From the NCBI RefSeq assembly GCF_000835495.1, contig NW_015622544.1:5050855-5114854 (forward strand): DNA of 64,000 nucleotides, given 5' to 3'. Origin of the DNA: Cladophialophora immunda (taxonomy: Eukaryota > Ascomycota > Eurotiomycetes > Chaetothyriales > Herpotrichiellaceae). Each line of letters starts with the position of its first letter. The first letter of the stretch is position 1. Position numbers and translations under genes: made by a program. The notes beneath the pieces were generated by a model. That model did no database searches. It saw nothing but the letters and a program-made list of their open reading frames with translations, and was not told the DNA's origin. This document shows positions 32,179-44,000 of the stretch, piece by piece.

Positions 32179-32587
32179 TCACGTATCCAAAGGATATGAG
32201 ATCCCGTCACGGACCCTTCCGCCAACAAATTGATACTGCGATGAGCCTTGCGTCGTCTCAATAACCACTAGCGATCGCAGTGCGTCAAACTCGGCGTTTG
32301 CTCGAAATCCATCGTTCAGGCTGTGCACAGCGATCTTTGGCAAGGATCCGTACTGGAGGAGTTCAGGGCCTCCAAACATGGTGGGTGACTGGTCCAGCGG
32401 CTGTCGGAAGGACATCGTCCTGACACTGATAGCCTGCTCCTCAGCAACCTGTCAGTCTGAAACAGCGGCCACGGGAATCTCATCACGACAGTGATCCCAG
32501 CGGTCACCTCTCAGCTGACGCAGTGTCGAGACTGTGCTCAATTTGTCCAGTTCTCACAATATCAAATTGGGAATCCTGGACGGTCAT
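32179..32587 (-). CDS. Small ORF starting 18 nt after the COQ7 stop
   Basis: Proposed exons in coding order are 32587-32558 and 32448-32179 (99 aa); the 109-nt intron starts GTGAGA and ends CTGACAG, and the join is in phase. The protein starts MTVQDSQFDI and continues VAEEQAISVRTMSFRQPLDQ, then a compact segment ending GGRVRDGISYPLDT. A start at the internal ATG 32415 would give 78 aa without splicing. Codon choice in exon 2 looks coding (few rare codons, no stop for 90 codons). I do not recognise the family. Its ATG follows the COQ7 stop by only 18 nt on the same strand, so either it is a separate promoter within COQ7 or the two share a transcript. Confidence 0.45.
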
Positions 32588-32605
32588 GCTTGACGTCTGC
32601 TGTTT

Positions 32606-33325
32606 TCATATTCTCTCGCTGATCCAGATGGCTCCCCTGCATCCATATCGAATGACATCCGTCAGCGGCTGGTATGGCTGTGCCTCTTTCGCATCATTCT
32701 CGACGGCATAATCCAGATGCTCAAGCTCCTCATCACGTATTCGTTTGATTTCCTCAATCAAGACCTTCAATTCGGGATCAAGCTCCTCTCCTTTCTCTTT
32801 CAATTCAGTCATCCACTTGAAAAGCTCCCGCACTTGGCCGTTGTAATGGTTCCCAATCTCTGTCTCCACTGCCTCTGTACACGCCATCGCAGCCTCTCTT
32901 CCCATCATTCCTGTAGTCCATCCCAGGACAGTTGCTGCCACTTGCCAGACTGGATACATTGCTGTCGGTCGGATGCGGTGTTTCGCGAGAAGTTCATTGA
33001 AGATTTTGAAATGTCCGGCTTCCTGATCATACATGTGTTTCATGAGTGGACGGAGATGTGGGTAGGCTTTGACAACAGGTGGTGCCTGAGCGGTGTAGAT
33101 GAGGGTAGCAGCAAGCTCGCCAGCCTGGTTTACACGTAGCGCACTGTCAAGGAATCTTCTCTGCTCATTGGAAAGCACTGTTTTAGGGTGGGTGGAGTCT
33201 TGAATTGGTTCAGAGGTGTCCTGGGTCGACATCTGTCGGACTGCGATTTGTCTTGAAGAGGACAAGCATGACTTTGAGCATCTGGGAGCACCAGACAGGG
33301 CTCTCCCGCAGCTCTTGAGCATCAT
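32606..33325 (-). CDS. COQ7: 5-demethoxyubiquinone hydroxylase (COQ7)
   Basis: A 239-aa, intronless, mitochondrial di-iron hydroxylase that adds the penultimate ring hydroxyl in ubiquinone synthesis. The start at ATG 33325 (MMLKSCGRALSG) gives a basic, Ser-rich mitochondrial targeting leader; the frame extends further upstream only through a TTG. Di-iron ligands are visible: NQAGE (E70), YDQEAGH (E102, H105), the VETEIGNHY helix (E154), and ELEH (E200, H203). The tail GCRGAIWISERI is the family's usual C-terminus, so the protein is complete. It would sit on the matrix face of the inner membrane in the COQ synthome. It is divergent from RTF1. Confidence 0.95.
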   Translation of the reverse strand: MMLKSCGRALSGAPRCSKSCLSSSRQIAVRQMSTQDTSEPIQDSTHPKTVLSNEQRRFLDSALRVNQAGELAATLIYTAQAPPVVKAYPHLRPLMKHMYDQEAGHFKIFNELLAKHRIRPTAMYPVWQVAATVLGWTTGMMGREAAMACTEAVETEIGNHYNGQVRELFKWMTELKEKGEELDPELKVLIEEIKRIRDEELEHLDYAVENDAKEAQPYQPLTDVIRYGCRGAIWISERI

Positions 33326-33876
33326 CACGGCAACAAATTGACCATCACTTGTGAATTGATTGTGACTGGAGGCAAAGACCAACAGCTCTCCATGAGCATG
33401 GTCTGCAGGTGATCAATCAGCATTGATGCAGCGAGTCATTATATTGGAAACTTTGCCGAGAACGTAGTCATGTAAATTCCCAGAATGGCGTGTCAACTCC
33501 ATACGAGGTGCCACCATAGAATCCAACGAAGAAGCCTCACCATCTGTCCTCCTTTGCGCTCTCTTCTCTCACTACGAAAGATTTATTCTGGTTTTACTGT
33601 GCCTGTGTACCATTTGACACATTTAGTTGTCCTCATTTGGTTTTTGCACTAGACTTGACTTTCTTTAGATCGGTGGTTGCCATCTAACATTTTCTGCCGG
33701 ACCTCAGCGCAACCCTCCACAAACGACCAAGGCTTCAAAGAACAACACTGCCTTTGCAATCTCTAACATTTTTCCTCCTCCGACCGTTCGCCTCACCTTC
33801 TCCCTTTGACCATCAATACTGAGAACGTGCCTAGTCTCACTAGCACCGTAGTGAACAGTCGTCTTACTGCCTCACC
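33326..33876. promoter_or_regulatory. Divergent COQ7/RTF1 promoter region
   Basis: About 0.55 kb shared between the two divergent housekeeping genes. The part nearest RTF1 is CT-rich, the usual fungal core-promoter/leader composition. I see no specific site I would name. Confidence 0.5.
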
Positions 33877-35787
33877 ATGGCCGACTTGGATGCGGAACTT
33901 CTTGCCCTCGCCGGAGGCGACTCCTCCGGCGAAGAGAGCATGCCATCATCCCCCAAACAAAAGTCTCCCTCGCCGCCACGCTCCAAGAAACCAACAAGAG
34001 AATCACCATCTCCAGACATGGCGCGCAAGGGTGTTGCAAAGGCCGTCAAGCGTACCAAACGTCGCAAGACGTACTCGGATGATGAAGATGAAGTGTAAGA
34101 CTCGTGGTTCACCCTGACACTGCGATCACTGACGGGTTCGTTTTGCAGCTCTCTGCTTTCACAACATTCGGAGTCTGCATCCATGTCCCAGTCTGATTCC
34201 GAGGCCGACTTCAGCGCTGGTGCAGATGAGAAACCCATCTTCCCCTACGAAAAGCTCTACTATGACGCCGAAGACAAGGCCAGGATCGAAGCGAAGCCCG
34301 AGATCGAACGAGAAGAGATTCTAGCACAGCGAAGTGAACAGGTCGAGCGTCATGAACAAGATCTTACCCTTCGCCGCCTCGTCGCCTCGCGAGCTCGAGA
34401 GGAGGCCAAGAACGCGGCCAAGAACAAGCGCAAGGCCAGCGCCGCAGACCTGGAGGACACGCAGCGAAAGAGCACTCGACAGCGCACAAAAGTTGGTGGC
34501 GGTCGTGTCGGAGAGGCAAGCAGTGCCATCGAAGCCTACAAGCGTCAGCGGGAAGAGAAGAGTCTCCGTGAAGAGCAGCGAAAGAAAGACGGATTTGCGA
34601 GAAGAGCAGCGTCACCCCGGGGCGACTACAGTGATGCGGATGCTGAGGGCGAGAGTGACAATGACTACGACGACCGTCGGTATAAGCGACGATCCCCTAC
34701 GCCACCAAAAGACGACCCCATCGCCGAACTTGCCGACATCCAGAGAGCTCGTGTTGGTCGTGACAATTTTGCCCAAGTTTGCTACACACCTGGTTTCGAG
34801 GATGCTATTACCGACTGCTATGCCCGTGTCTGCCTTGGACCTGGTCGTACCCAAGGAGTCAACGAATATCGTCTGTGCTTGATCAAGGGATTCACCAAGG
34901 GCAAGCCATATGCCATGATTGGATCCAACGGAAGGCCATTTCCCGTCGAGATGTACGTCAAGGCAGCGCACGGCAAAGCAGAAAGATCATGGTCATTCCT
35001 TGAATGCTCTATGTCCAAGTTTACGGACGACGAATGGCGACGATACCGCTCTGTCATGGCCAATGAGGATTGCAAGCTACCTACTAAGTCATTCATCAAT
35101 TCCAAGCTCAACCAGATCAATCGGCTAATCAGCCACCGCTTCACCGAAGCAGAGATTTCGCAAAAGATCAAAGCTCAAAACGATCTTGTTGAGAAGATAA
35201 CCCGAAACCAAGAGAAGGAGGATCTCAAGGCGAAGATTGCTGAAGCTCGCGCTGATGGGAAAGAGGATCTTGCCGAAGAATTGGAGAATCAACTTGCATC
35301 CATCGTGCCCATCAAACTGGCTTTTGGTACGACCTTGACCAAGCAGGATAGCGCCTACGTCAACCCCGAACAAGAGCGCCTTGCTGAGCTCAATCGCCGC
35401 AACCAGAGATTGAATGCAGAAAATGTTCGGAAAGCGCAACTTGCGGAGATGAGAGCACGCAAAGCAAAGAAGACCCTAGCTCCAGGCGTCGACGAACTGT
35501 TCGAGGGCGGAAGTGATATCAGTCGGTCGGGCACACCGGTCAATGGCGTGGGAACTCCGAGACTTGCGGCATCAGCAAGCATTTCACGAACTGCATCACC
35601 CAATCCGCTTTCGCTGGCTAATGGAACTCCACGAAGTGCAACGCCCCTCGCTTCCAGCACCCTGAAGCCTGTGGTTCTACAACAGCAGAAGAAGAAGGGT
35701 TTGCCTACCATTCGCAAGTCGGCAATGGACGATGAGATTATTGCGAGCATGGACTTGGGCATTGACATTGATGACATTGACATCTAG
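33877..35787 (+). CDS. RTF1: RNA polymerase-associated protein Rtf1 (Paf1 complex)
   Basis: Exons 33877-34094 and 34149-35787 give 618 aa (54-nt intron, GTAAGA donor, CTGAC branch). Rtf1 couples the Paf1 elongation complex to Spt5 and to H2B ubiquitination. The N-terminus is acidic/basic disordered with Ser-Pro repeats and ADLDAELLALAGGD, the short motif that binds Chd1-like remodelers in yeast. The Plus3 domain is at about residues 262-411 (DIQRARVGRDNFAQVCYTPG, then YRLCLIKGFTKGKPYAMIG and KLPTKSFINSKLNQI). A long coiled coil follows (IKAQNDLVEKITRNQ, LAELNRRNQRLNAENVRKAQ), and the C-terminus ends in an acidic tail (MDLGIDIDDIDI). Length is normal for the fungal family. Confidence 0.94.
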
Positions 35788-36389
35788 GACCGATGCGATT
35801 CAGTCAAATGGACGGGCGCCGAGCCTGCTGAAATGGCTGGACCACTCCCCCGTGTTGGACCCGCTAGTTGTTCACTTGGTTACCCAAACGGCCAGGATAC
35901 GGTGTTCATTGAACTGGGACTGGCTTGGTCTCGAACTTGTGCCAAGTATTAGGACGAAAGTCGAAAACAGGAAAAATTATTCATGAGATGAGCCGGGGCT
36001 CTTCTACCAATCGTACGAAACAATAGGCATGAGCCTGGAAATATGCGGATTCAAGTTGTCAACAGGAGGCACACCATACCTCGCGCTTCGAAGCGCCAGA
36101 GTCAGAATCTGCCAAATGAAATGGTCACAAATCTTCACCGACTGCGCTAGCTGCTCTGCTGCATCTTCACCATCGTCACCTATTCCAGTGCTTCAAGAGC
36201 GATTCATTCTTCGTTTTTGCCTGTTCGTCCCAGTCACTCTCTAGGTTGCCACTTTTGGTCTGGCCTTCAGCTTCACTTTGCGTTTGCTGTGTACTGCTGC
36301 TCGTATAAGTCTGCCCTCATTGGCCTCCAGCCTTCTTTACCTCTTCCTCGAATTTATGCCCACTTGTCCTACCTGACTAATTGTCACAG
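35788..36389. other. Intergenic/leader region after RTF1
   Basis: Contains the RTF1 3' flank and a CT-rich stretch (36140-36380). A 71-codon open frame starting at ATG 36029 exists but has no family features. The presumed 5' exon of the small gene at 36390 would lie here, but I could not find one in phase. Confidence 0.4.
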
Positions 36390-36673
36390 AAACTTATGGG
36401 CAAGGCACATACTATGCCATCGAGGAGGAATACATCTCCTCTACCATCGTCAATTTGGTAAGTCATGACTCTTGCTGCTCTTTTTCTCTACCTGTGACTT
36501 TCTAAGCGCCCGCGTCAAAGACCTGCATAGTCACGTTTCAGATCGAAACCCGCCCCCGAACTACGCTCTATATGCAGCGATCCGCCTCGGTCGCTCCATT
36601 CGTTTTGTACTTCCGTCTTCTTGGAATCTTGTCGAAGCCTCCGCAGCCTGATGCTCAGAGCCAATTTAGCTGA
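36390..36673 (+). CDS. Small spliced ORF, 5' end unresolved
   Basis: Two exons, 36390-36457 and 36542-36673, are bounded by good signals: branch CTGACTAAT plus CACAG before 36390, GTAAGT at 36458, TTTCAG before 36542. In the phase that keeps both open, they read TYGQGTYYAIEEEYISSTIV, then IETRPRTTLYMQRSASVAPF, ending at a TGA at 36671-36673. The protein-like composition and matching phase suggest coding. The first exon and start codon are missing from my reading, so this may be a 5'-truncated view of a small gene or a translated upstream ORF in the leader of the next gene. I recognise no family. Confidence 0.35.
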
Positions 36674-37056
36674 GCGACACCCTCTGCACCATTTTTCATC
36701 CTGGATGTAATTCGTCCCGCTGCCGTCTGAAGAGCTACTTTTCTCTCGGGGAACATCTCCAGAATCTGGCTTCTCATGATTCAGAACAAGGGCACCGCTT
36801 CAAGACTCTCTAACTGGCTCACAATTTCTCGGACCAATTGCTCCTGCGCCAGTGGCCTTTTTGACTTTGATCAGGACTTTTCCTAGCTTCTGAGCGCTGG
36901 TCTTGTCCAAGGCACTTAAGCCAGCAACTCACAAAGGAAAGAAAACAACTGACATTCCCAGTCTGATTTAGTGCTCCTCGCCTGTACTCGCTCGAGTGTT
37001 CGAGCTGCCAGCTAGGCTCCTCTCAAGAAGAACGTCTTGCAACAACCCTTCCAGAT
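36674..37056. other. Leader/promoter before the 536-aa gene
   Basis: About 0.38 kb of CT-rich sequence preceding ATG 37057. No coding signal. Confidence 0.45.
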
Positions 37057-38667
37057 ATGTGCCTCTTCCACATTCTCAACTGCTCCGCGCGCAATGCATC
37101 TGAACTGCGCCGCACCCTTACGAGGCCTTCTCGGGAGGTCATCGCCGCCGGCTTGATCCGGTGCAAGTGGCACGAAGCCGTCACGAGAAGCGACTGGGAT
37201 GCCCAAGACCCCTCAAAGTTTCAGGATCCCGATGCCGTCTGTCCCTATGTGGTAGTGCGTCACGACGAAACCCCCCTTCCCGAAGATGTCGTCAAGACTA
37301 TTGTGGAAGCCGTATACCTGGAATGTGTTCCCGACCGCGGCTGCCCAAAATGTGAGGAGACCATATCCGCCGAGGAGATGTTGGGTCCCCTCCCGACAAG
37401 GGCAGAGAAGCTAGAATGTCTTCGCGCATCGGACCGTTCTGCCATTGCTAAAGGTGGAGATGCCTCTCAGCGTGGAGTTGTGGCTGTCCCAAGTACTGGG
37501 CAGAGACCTAGTGAAGGGACAACCGGGCCGAGCAGTGTGAAGAGGAAACATCACAACGGGAAGAACGACAAAGGAAAGAGACGAGATGATGACGACGATG
37601 TTGATGATGCTAGCAGTGATGATATCCGTATCGTTGAAGAAAGACAGGTGAAGAGACCCCGCTTAGGGAGTCCGCTGCAGAAAAGCATTCAGGACGGATC
37701 CCGAACCGTCAGTCCGGCTTCCGCCGCAAGTATACAACCTGCAAATTCTTCAATGGCGAAAAGCGTCCCCCCAGTCTCGGAGGAAGGGGAAACGTCTTCA
37801 TCGCCGGCTTCGGCCAGCGCGACCATCGGCAAGGGGAGCAGCTTGAATTTAAGCGACGCAGCCTCGCGCGGACTTACTCACACACTGCGCTCGCCTGGAC
37901 CGCCGCCTCAGGGTAGTGAGAATGAGGATGCACTACAGAGACGGAAAAGGGAGCTGAGCCTCGCAATGGCTGTGCACTTGAGCGCGGGAGCACGGCATTC
38001 GCGCGAGGCAGCACCTCTCGCAGAGAAAGTTCGTGGTCCCACCAGATCCTCGAAAGAAAGCAAGGAGAACGAAGCTCTTTCCATGCCTCCTCCGGCGCTG
38101 AATTCGAAACGTTGTAATGTCATAGATCTGACGAGGAGTTCCACCGTTGAATCGTCGAGATCCGAAACCGAACCACCAAAGTCACCAACGCCATCGGTAG
38201 AAAAAAGGGAAAGAGCTATCAGAGACCATGTCAGCGACGCCTTTAGACGTCTGGATTCAGCTGCCGCCCAACAAAAAGACCTTCCTCTGCGCGGGGCCGA
38301 GACTCAAGAAGACGGTGAGTTCGGACCAGAAGTCCTTCGCGCCGTCCGCGATGGCTACTTCCAGACTGCTGTGGAGGAGGTCTCCCGCCGACATTGGGAC
38401 CTAGATGCGCCTGTAAGCTCCTCGAAAGCGGCTGGCGGGCCAAAAGGTAAAGACGACACCCTCCTAGACAGCATCCGGATCTTGCGCGCCGAGAAAGCTG
38501 CCTTCGTCGACCGCATCGCCGGGCTTCTTGAGGAGAAGGCGGCGTCGATGGAGAGGGAGGCGGCGCTGCTGAGAAGAGTCGCCGAGCTGGAGCGGATGGT
38601 ACAGGCCAACGGGAGCGTGAAAGCAAAGGGAACGATTTCCCCATCGCCGTCGCCTGGGACACGATAG
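37057..38667 (+). CDS. Cys-containing, mostly disordered protein
   Basis: A 536-aa, intronless protein starting MCLFHILNCSARN. The N-terminal 120 residues are the only structured-looking part, with spaced Cys (LIRCKW, DAVCPYVVVRHD, LECVPDRGCPKCEE); the CxxC in GCPKC resembles the small Cys-pair proteins 5-7 kb upstream. Residues 120-400 are low-complexity, Ser/Pro/Lys-rich with acidic (DDDDDVDDASSDD) and basic patches (KRPRLGS). The C-terminus is a charged coiled coil (DSIRILRAEKAAFVDRIAGL, EEKAASMEREAALLRRVAEL). No signal peptide or membrane helix. I do not recognise a family; the disorder plus basic patches suggests a nuclear role, as a guess. Confidence 0.65.
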   Translation: MCLFHILNCSARNASELRRTLTRPSREVIAAGLIRCKWHEAVTRSDWDAQDPSKFQDPDAVCPYVVVRHDETPLPEDVVKTIVEAVYLECVPDRGCPKCEETISAEEMLGPLPTRAEKLECLRASDRSAIAKGGDASQRGVVAVPSTGQRPSEGTTGPSSVKRKHHNGKNDKGKRRDDDDDVDDASSDDIRIVEERQVKRPRLGSPLQKSIQDGSRTVSPASAASIQPANSSMAKSVPPVSEEGETSSSPASASATIGKGSSLNLSDAASRGLTHTLRSPGPPPQGSENEDALQRRKRELSLAMAVHLSAGARHSREAAPLAEKVRGPTRSSKESKENEALSMPPPALNSKRCNVIDLTRSSTVESSRSETEPPKSPTPSVEKRERAIRDHVSDAFRRLDSAAAQQKDLPLRGAETQEDGEFGPEVLRAVRDGYFQTAVEEVSRRHWDLDAPVSSSKAAGGPKGKDDTLLDSIRILRAEKAAFVDRIAGLLEEKAASMEREAALLRRVAELERMVQANGSVKAKGTISPSPSPGTR

Positions 38668-39879
38668 GCGGGAGAAGCAGGTCAAGAAGCGATGTTTCGA
38701 CGGGAAGATATGTGCTCAACCGCAGGACATTAGAGGGTGAAGAGTCCTAGGGCTGCTACTGAATAGACACTGTATTGCGCTCGGCATTACAAACGAGGAT
38801 CACGCGAAACAAGCAAACGTCACAACAGGATCTTCGCCATGTCGAGTACTACAGGTAAACCCACATCCCACTTGAGCTCCTCTGAAACGCTCTCGCTGTG
38901 GAAACAAGGTGGTGCAGCCCACATCTCTATCCACCTAGATGCTATGGGAAGGGGACGATGATCCTCCAATCATCGATGCAGCAGGGCTGGCGACAGATCC
39001 GAGCTACCATAGGGGCTTTCGGAGGCAATATCAGGACGAAATGCAAGGTGAAAGTATGAACCGAGAAGGAAAATCCCAGGAGGCGGGTTGGGAAAAGGAG
39101 ATGGACGAGACCGAGTCTCCCTGCATTTCTCCAAGGAAAGAGCTGGAAAGTAATTAGGTACGGCACAAGGGCCAATCCGAAGAGACGCGGACGGCGCTGA
39201 TATCTTTTTGTGACTCGGGTTCGGGTTTTGAAGGAACTGAGCAGCATCAATAGCTACTGATCGGGTTGTGCTTCATTCCTCCTTCATCCAGGGTTTGTAG
39301 CCCGCTAGGACATCTGCTCCGGTAAACACCAGCTTTCCTCCCTTGGAGAAAGATCAAGAGGGAAGAAGGACATAGTGCAGCGCAGATGCTTGGTCGAGGA
39401 TTTCTTTCTGTGGCACTCTGCGGTGGAGACTATGCCTGAAGACGGGAGTGACTCTGAGACTCATTCCTTACCTTAGGGCTTGACACGTTCCTCCTGTCGT
39501 TCAGCACATACCATACCAGATCAGACACATGCGGGATTCTCAGAGAGCTGCCCTCATGCGACCGTTGAACCTCGACATGTACCAGCCTTGGCTAATGGAA
39601 GGGGCCCGAAGGAGAAGTCAGCCTAGGAGTCGGCACCGAGTCGATGTCCCAGCAGAAGGCCCCGTCGCCAGCAGCTGTGGAAAAGGAACGAGCTGTCCGG
39701 CAGCTTTTCATTGCATGCGCCACCTGGACGCCAACGTCTGGCAAACCGGGCTCAAAGAGACTCGCTTGCCGACCTTCACCTTCTCTGGCTGACCACCACA
39801 GACGATGCATCATCAAATTCGACTTTTTCTTCCAGCTTGTCTCACCCGGACATTGAAACTACGAGAGAGCAGTAGTTTT

Positions 39880-39897
39880 GGGGGGGGGGGGGGGGGG
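39880..39897. repeat. Poly-G tract (18 G)
   Basis: An uninterrupted run of 18 G, the longest homopolymer seen in the window. It is prone to length error in assembly. Confidence 0.95.
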
Positions 39898-41038
39898 CCA
39901 TCGAGGGCCGAAAGCCGGAAAAGCTCGTATAGCTGTATCGCCGTGTCCGTAGCTCGTCGTAGGCGACAACATGCACGCAGCACAAGGTGGAAAAGCGCCT
40001 TACCGGTCGATTCTTCGTGGCCCTTTCTCACCTGTTCACAGGGACGGTCGTGTCTCAGGCCGCCCGACCTCTCCAGCCTCCCCGATACTGATCGAGCCAG
40101 CCCATCCACGCGCTATACGGGCGTCCTGCATGAGTCATGGAGCAAGAGGGGCTTAAGCTGGCGAAGTTAGCGAAGCATTCATCCTTCTCGCTCCCCTGAA
40201 TAATAATGTCTCCTGATCCTTTCGAACCAACGAGTGTGAAACTGGTTCTGGTTCTGGTTCTGCCTTGTCCGATCCGGATAGTCCATCGATGTCAGTCTAT
40301 CGGCGGCGGAAGCGAAGGACATGACCGAGCGAGCGAGCCAGGTCAGCCAGGTCCATTATTCCTAGTGCACAGAAACCCACACACTAAAGAAGAAAAAAAC
40401 GTGGCGTTGATGGCACCTGGCGCCTGGCCAGACCTCCTGGGGGCCGGAGAGAGGAGTTTGGAAAAGAAAGCTCCGAATGTGTACACTCCCCCTTGGAGGA
40501 ATCAGACTGGCAGGCGTCCTCCGTAATTTACTGGAAAAGTCCTCTGCGCTCCTGTTGGACAGCCTTTGAGGATCCTGCGAGGCGGCGGGGGAAGGAAGGA
40601 CATGGCTACGAGGACCGCGCGTAGGGTCATGCTAATTCCTGAGGCCAGTTGGTGGCTCTATTGCGTGATCCCGCCCTCGGAACGGAGAGGAAACCTACCC
40701 CGAATGTTGATAAGTCGGCCGAAAAGGCAGGATAGAGTACTCCGTACCTCGTAGGGTTAACACGTCCTAGGCAGTCCGATGGCGTTCTCCTGGTCTGAGA
40801 GAGCAAGGGGGGGTTGATCACCCCTCGTCACCCGTATATAGCGACAAATCGACCACGTTTTTTTTGCTAAATTCAACAATCAGCAGTAGCAGTAGCTGGA
40901 GAAGGGGCCCCGAATGTCACGACCTGGAGGTCCAAAACACTGCCTAATTGCACGCGATGGGAGCCGGGGAGGCATGCAATAGGGGGCGCAGAGGAATAGG
41001 GATGCAGCTACATATGCGCGCGCACATATACATGGTTT

Positions 41039-41070
41039 GTAGCGAGTAGCGGGTAGCGGGTAGCGAGTAC
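41039..41070. repeat. 8-bp tandem repeat (GTAGCGRG)
   Basis: Four near-identical 8-bp copies (GTAGCGAG/GTAGCGGG) in the gene-poor region. No function inferred. Confidence 0.75.
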
Positions 41071-44000
41071 CCTCGTAGTCACAGCACAGCACGTCGGATG
41101 CCGAAGCGCCGTGGGCCGGTTTTTGGTTTATGTAAGGGAGGGAAGGAAGGCTAGTTAGGTACATATATGGCAACTAATAATTGCTCCCTGTAATAGTAGT
41201 AGCAAGCAGGTAAGAAGGAGTTCCCAGGAAATTGAATTGGAGGGGGGGCTGTTTTCTTGATTTCGGTCGTGTAGGAATGAATGGCTTTGAGACCCTTTGG
41301 TATTACTGATCCTCTTTCCAACCCTGCGAGAATATCCAGGGGAGTAACGAGGTAAGTCCTGGTTAAGGATCAGTAGGGGATGGAGGGGCTAGGCCGAGAC
41401 CAGAGTGCTCAAGGAGTAAAAGAAACCCCTACGCTGATTAGGCAGAAGAAAACCAAGGGCGCCGATAAGAAGAGCACGTGAAAAGGCGACGGACGATAGG
41501 CGATGCGAGCGCATGCTACACTATCTCCCACGTTGCAACTCAGCTGTCAAGGCCAAACGGCGATGCTCCTGGCGCCAGGGCGTGCATGTTGGTGGATCAG
41601 AGATTCTCGTCCACCGCGTCACCTGTTGGTTGTTGTAGCGCATATGTAGACAGATACGAGTAGAACGCGCGGGTGCTGGCCAGAGAAGGGCGGGTGCAAA
41701 GAAGTTGGGAGACATGGAATCCCCCTGCTGCTATTTCTCAGCCCCTGGTGATGGGTTGTTGTACTTGTATACAGTCTAGGGCGGGAGCAGGCAGGCGTAG
41801 CCGAATCGATACCTCCATCATCCGAGGGATTCCATCCTCGATCGACAAAGGATCCAGAGGGACAGCGTCGGCGACATGGCCATAGATAACTCCATCGACC
41901 GATTGAAGAAGGTGGCATCTGGTCCCGACGGGCACAAACGAATGGAACTCCTTGTAAACGTGCTCGCTGCAACTGTCCTCTGCGGCAACGTTGGAAAGGC
42001 AGGGCGACATGTGTATGCGACTTGTAAGCACTTGAAACACACAGCCAGGCTGCGGCAGCGCAGGGATGTAATTGCAGCTAGCATTGAGGCTTCATACCGC
42101 TCTAGGTAGCACATTAACGATGCTCCCCGAATGCTGGGCCTCTTAAGAGGAAAACTGCAAGAGAAGGGGGCCGAAATGGCACACAAGTCCGGTTGCTCCC
42201 ATGAGCTGTGGCTTGCTGCATATCGCCGACATATGGGCCTGGAGGCGTGGTACGGTAGTCGTGAAGAAAAAAGCTGCATATAGAGTGAACAGGTCACGGG
42301 CCCTCTACATCTGACCTGTGTTGTGAACGAGGTAGCTTTGGATGCCAAAAAAGCTTTCCACACGTGTACACAGTAGTTGCACGTTTGTTCCAACGCCCAC
42401 GCAGCCTATGGGATGTGTCAGGAGAGCATGCTCGGACGCACTGTACCTTCAACGGTGTTCCTTCTGAGGAAAGCCCTGTGCAAGAGGCAAGCACGTGTAG
42501 GAAGCACTGGTGGGTGCGTTGACGTCGCCGTCCCCTGTCCCGAGTTGCAGCTCGTAATTGTTCGCAGAAGAAAGTTGTTGCTGATGTCAACTTGCACATT
42601 CTTTCCTGTGCTGCGCTAGACTGTGGAAATGGAATCCGCGGGATCTCAATCGAAGGCCGCACATCATGAGGGGGCGCATGGGATCTCCTCTGAGCCCCTG
42701 TGAAGATCAAGCAACCCGGTCCAGGTGAACGGCGACTGGGCGTGTACTATGGTCGTTCGTGTGACACGACGGATCACCAGCGCAATGAGAACAGCAAACG
42801 CACGTCATGAAATGCTGAAAGACGTCTAGCGGACCTGATCTGGGATGGATCGATCAACGCCTGCCTACCTAGAGTTGGCACCCGGACCGCCCGAGCGTTA
42901 AAGATGCGCCATTTGGCGGTGCTCGAGTGCTGCTCTGGCATCGGGAAGGTTCCAACGCCCAAGCAAACCAAGGCTTGGGAGAATACTTGTCGAGGAAATG
43001 ATGCGCTCGCTGTTTTGCCGGCATGCAACTTTGGATTCCAATGGACAAGCAGTGGGATGGGGAGAATGGATCGGCTTCTGCAGCAGACCTACAGTAGCAT
43101 GTAGTATCGACGCCCACCTACCCTCTGCAGAAAAGACGCCCCCACAGATAATAGTGGATGGACGACATGCTCCTGACCAAAGAATGAAGAGGCCTGGATG
43201 CGCGGAACGGCGCTCGTTCGGCAGACGTAGCATTGCTGTTGCTTCATTGTTGGTCGGCGACTCCTCTTCGCGATTTCCTACAGCTGATCGGACCAGGCAT
43301 GTCGTAGGCCGGGCCCGAGTAACCACAAGATATCCGGTTCGGGTTGCTGCAGGACGATTTCTGCTCGCCGTCCGGCTTGCTCCTCTTGTGCGTGCAGGGG
43401 CGTATCTCTGGTATTGTACTTTTCCCATATCGTTTCGGTGTTGGATTGCTGTTGCAGCAACGCCATTCCTCATCTCGACAAACCGGAGACTGATGCTGTA
43501 CCGGTGCCCACCGAACGCGTGGGTTTGTTACTGGCCATAACAGGTCACTACGACTATTACGTCTTCAGGAGCGGCCGGGTTTGGGATTGTCATGTAGCTA
43601 GCCAGTCTGCAGAGCTAGCACAAGGTAGACGCACAGCTTCCTCAGATGTCTCAACTGGCTCTGGAGATCCTTTCAAGAATGAAGGCTGTCAGCGCCCGTG
43701 ACCGTTACGCCGATCTGCTGCACTGCTTGCTTCCAAAGTTCTCCCTTGGCTTCTATTGCGCAGCAGGACCGATGGCAGATCACAGCAAAATCCAGGCCTA
43801 GTGGCCACTGCATTGAATTTGGTGCATATGCTTCCTGTTGTCCGTCGAATCTCCGGACGCAAGATCAAGATAGAAACAACAAGCACTTCGTGTTGGACGC
43901 GCAATGCTCCGGGCTGGAGAGCCAGACTCCTCGGTCGAACATGTTTTGTCTCGCCGACTCTGGCTCTCTTGCATGGCATTGGCTTTCAGCTTTCCAATAT

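Noticed and set aside
38839..39157. Two-exon small gene (ATG 38839, GTAAAC donor) joined to the acidic 72-codon frame
   Set aside because: The phase does not match: the spliced frame hits a stop within 12 codons. The second frame alone is unsupported.
41876..42109. 77-codon plus-strand frame beginning MAIDNSIDRLKK
   Set aside because: Protein-like composition but single, short, and overlapped by a longer minus-strand frame. Left in the gap description as the best of the weak candidates.
42898..43540. Overlapping 191-codon (-) and 180-codon (+) frames in the gene-poor region
   Set aside because: They overlap almost fully on opposite strands, so at most one could be real, and neither has family features or codon bias I would trust.
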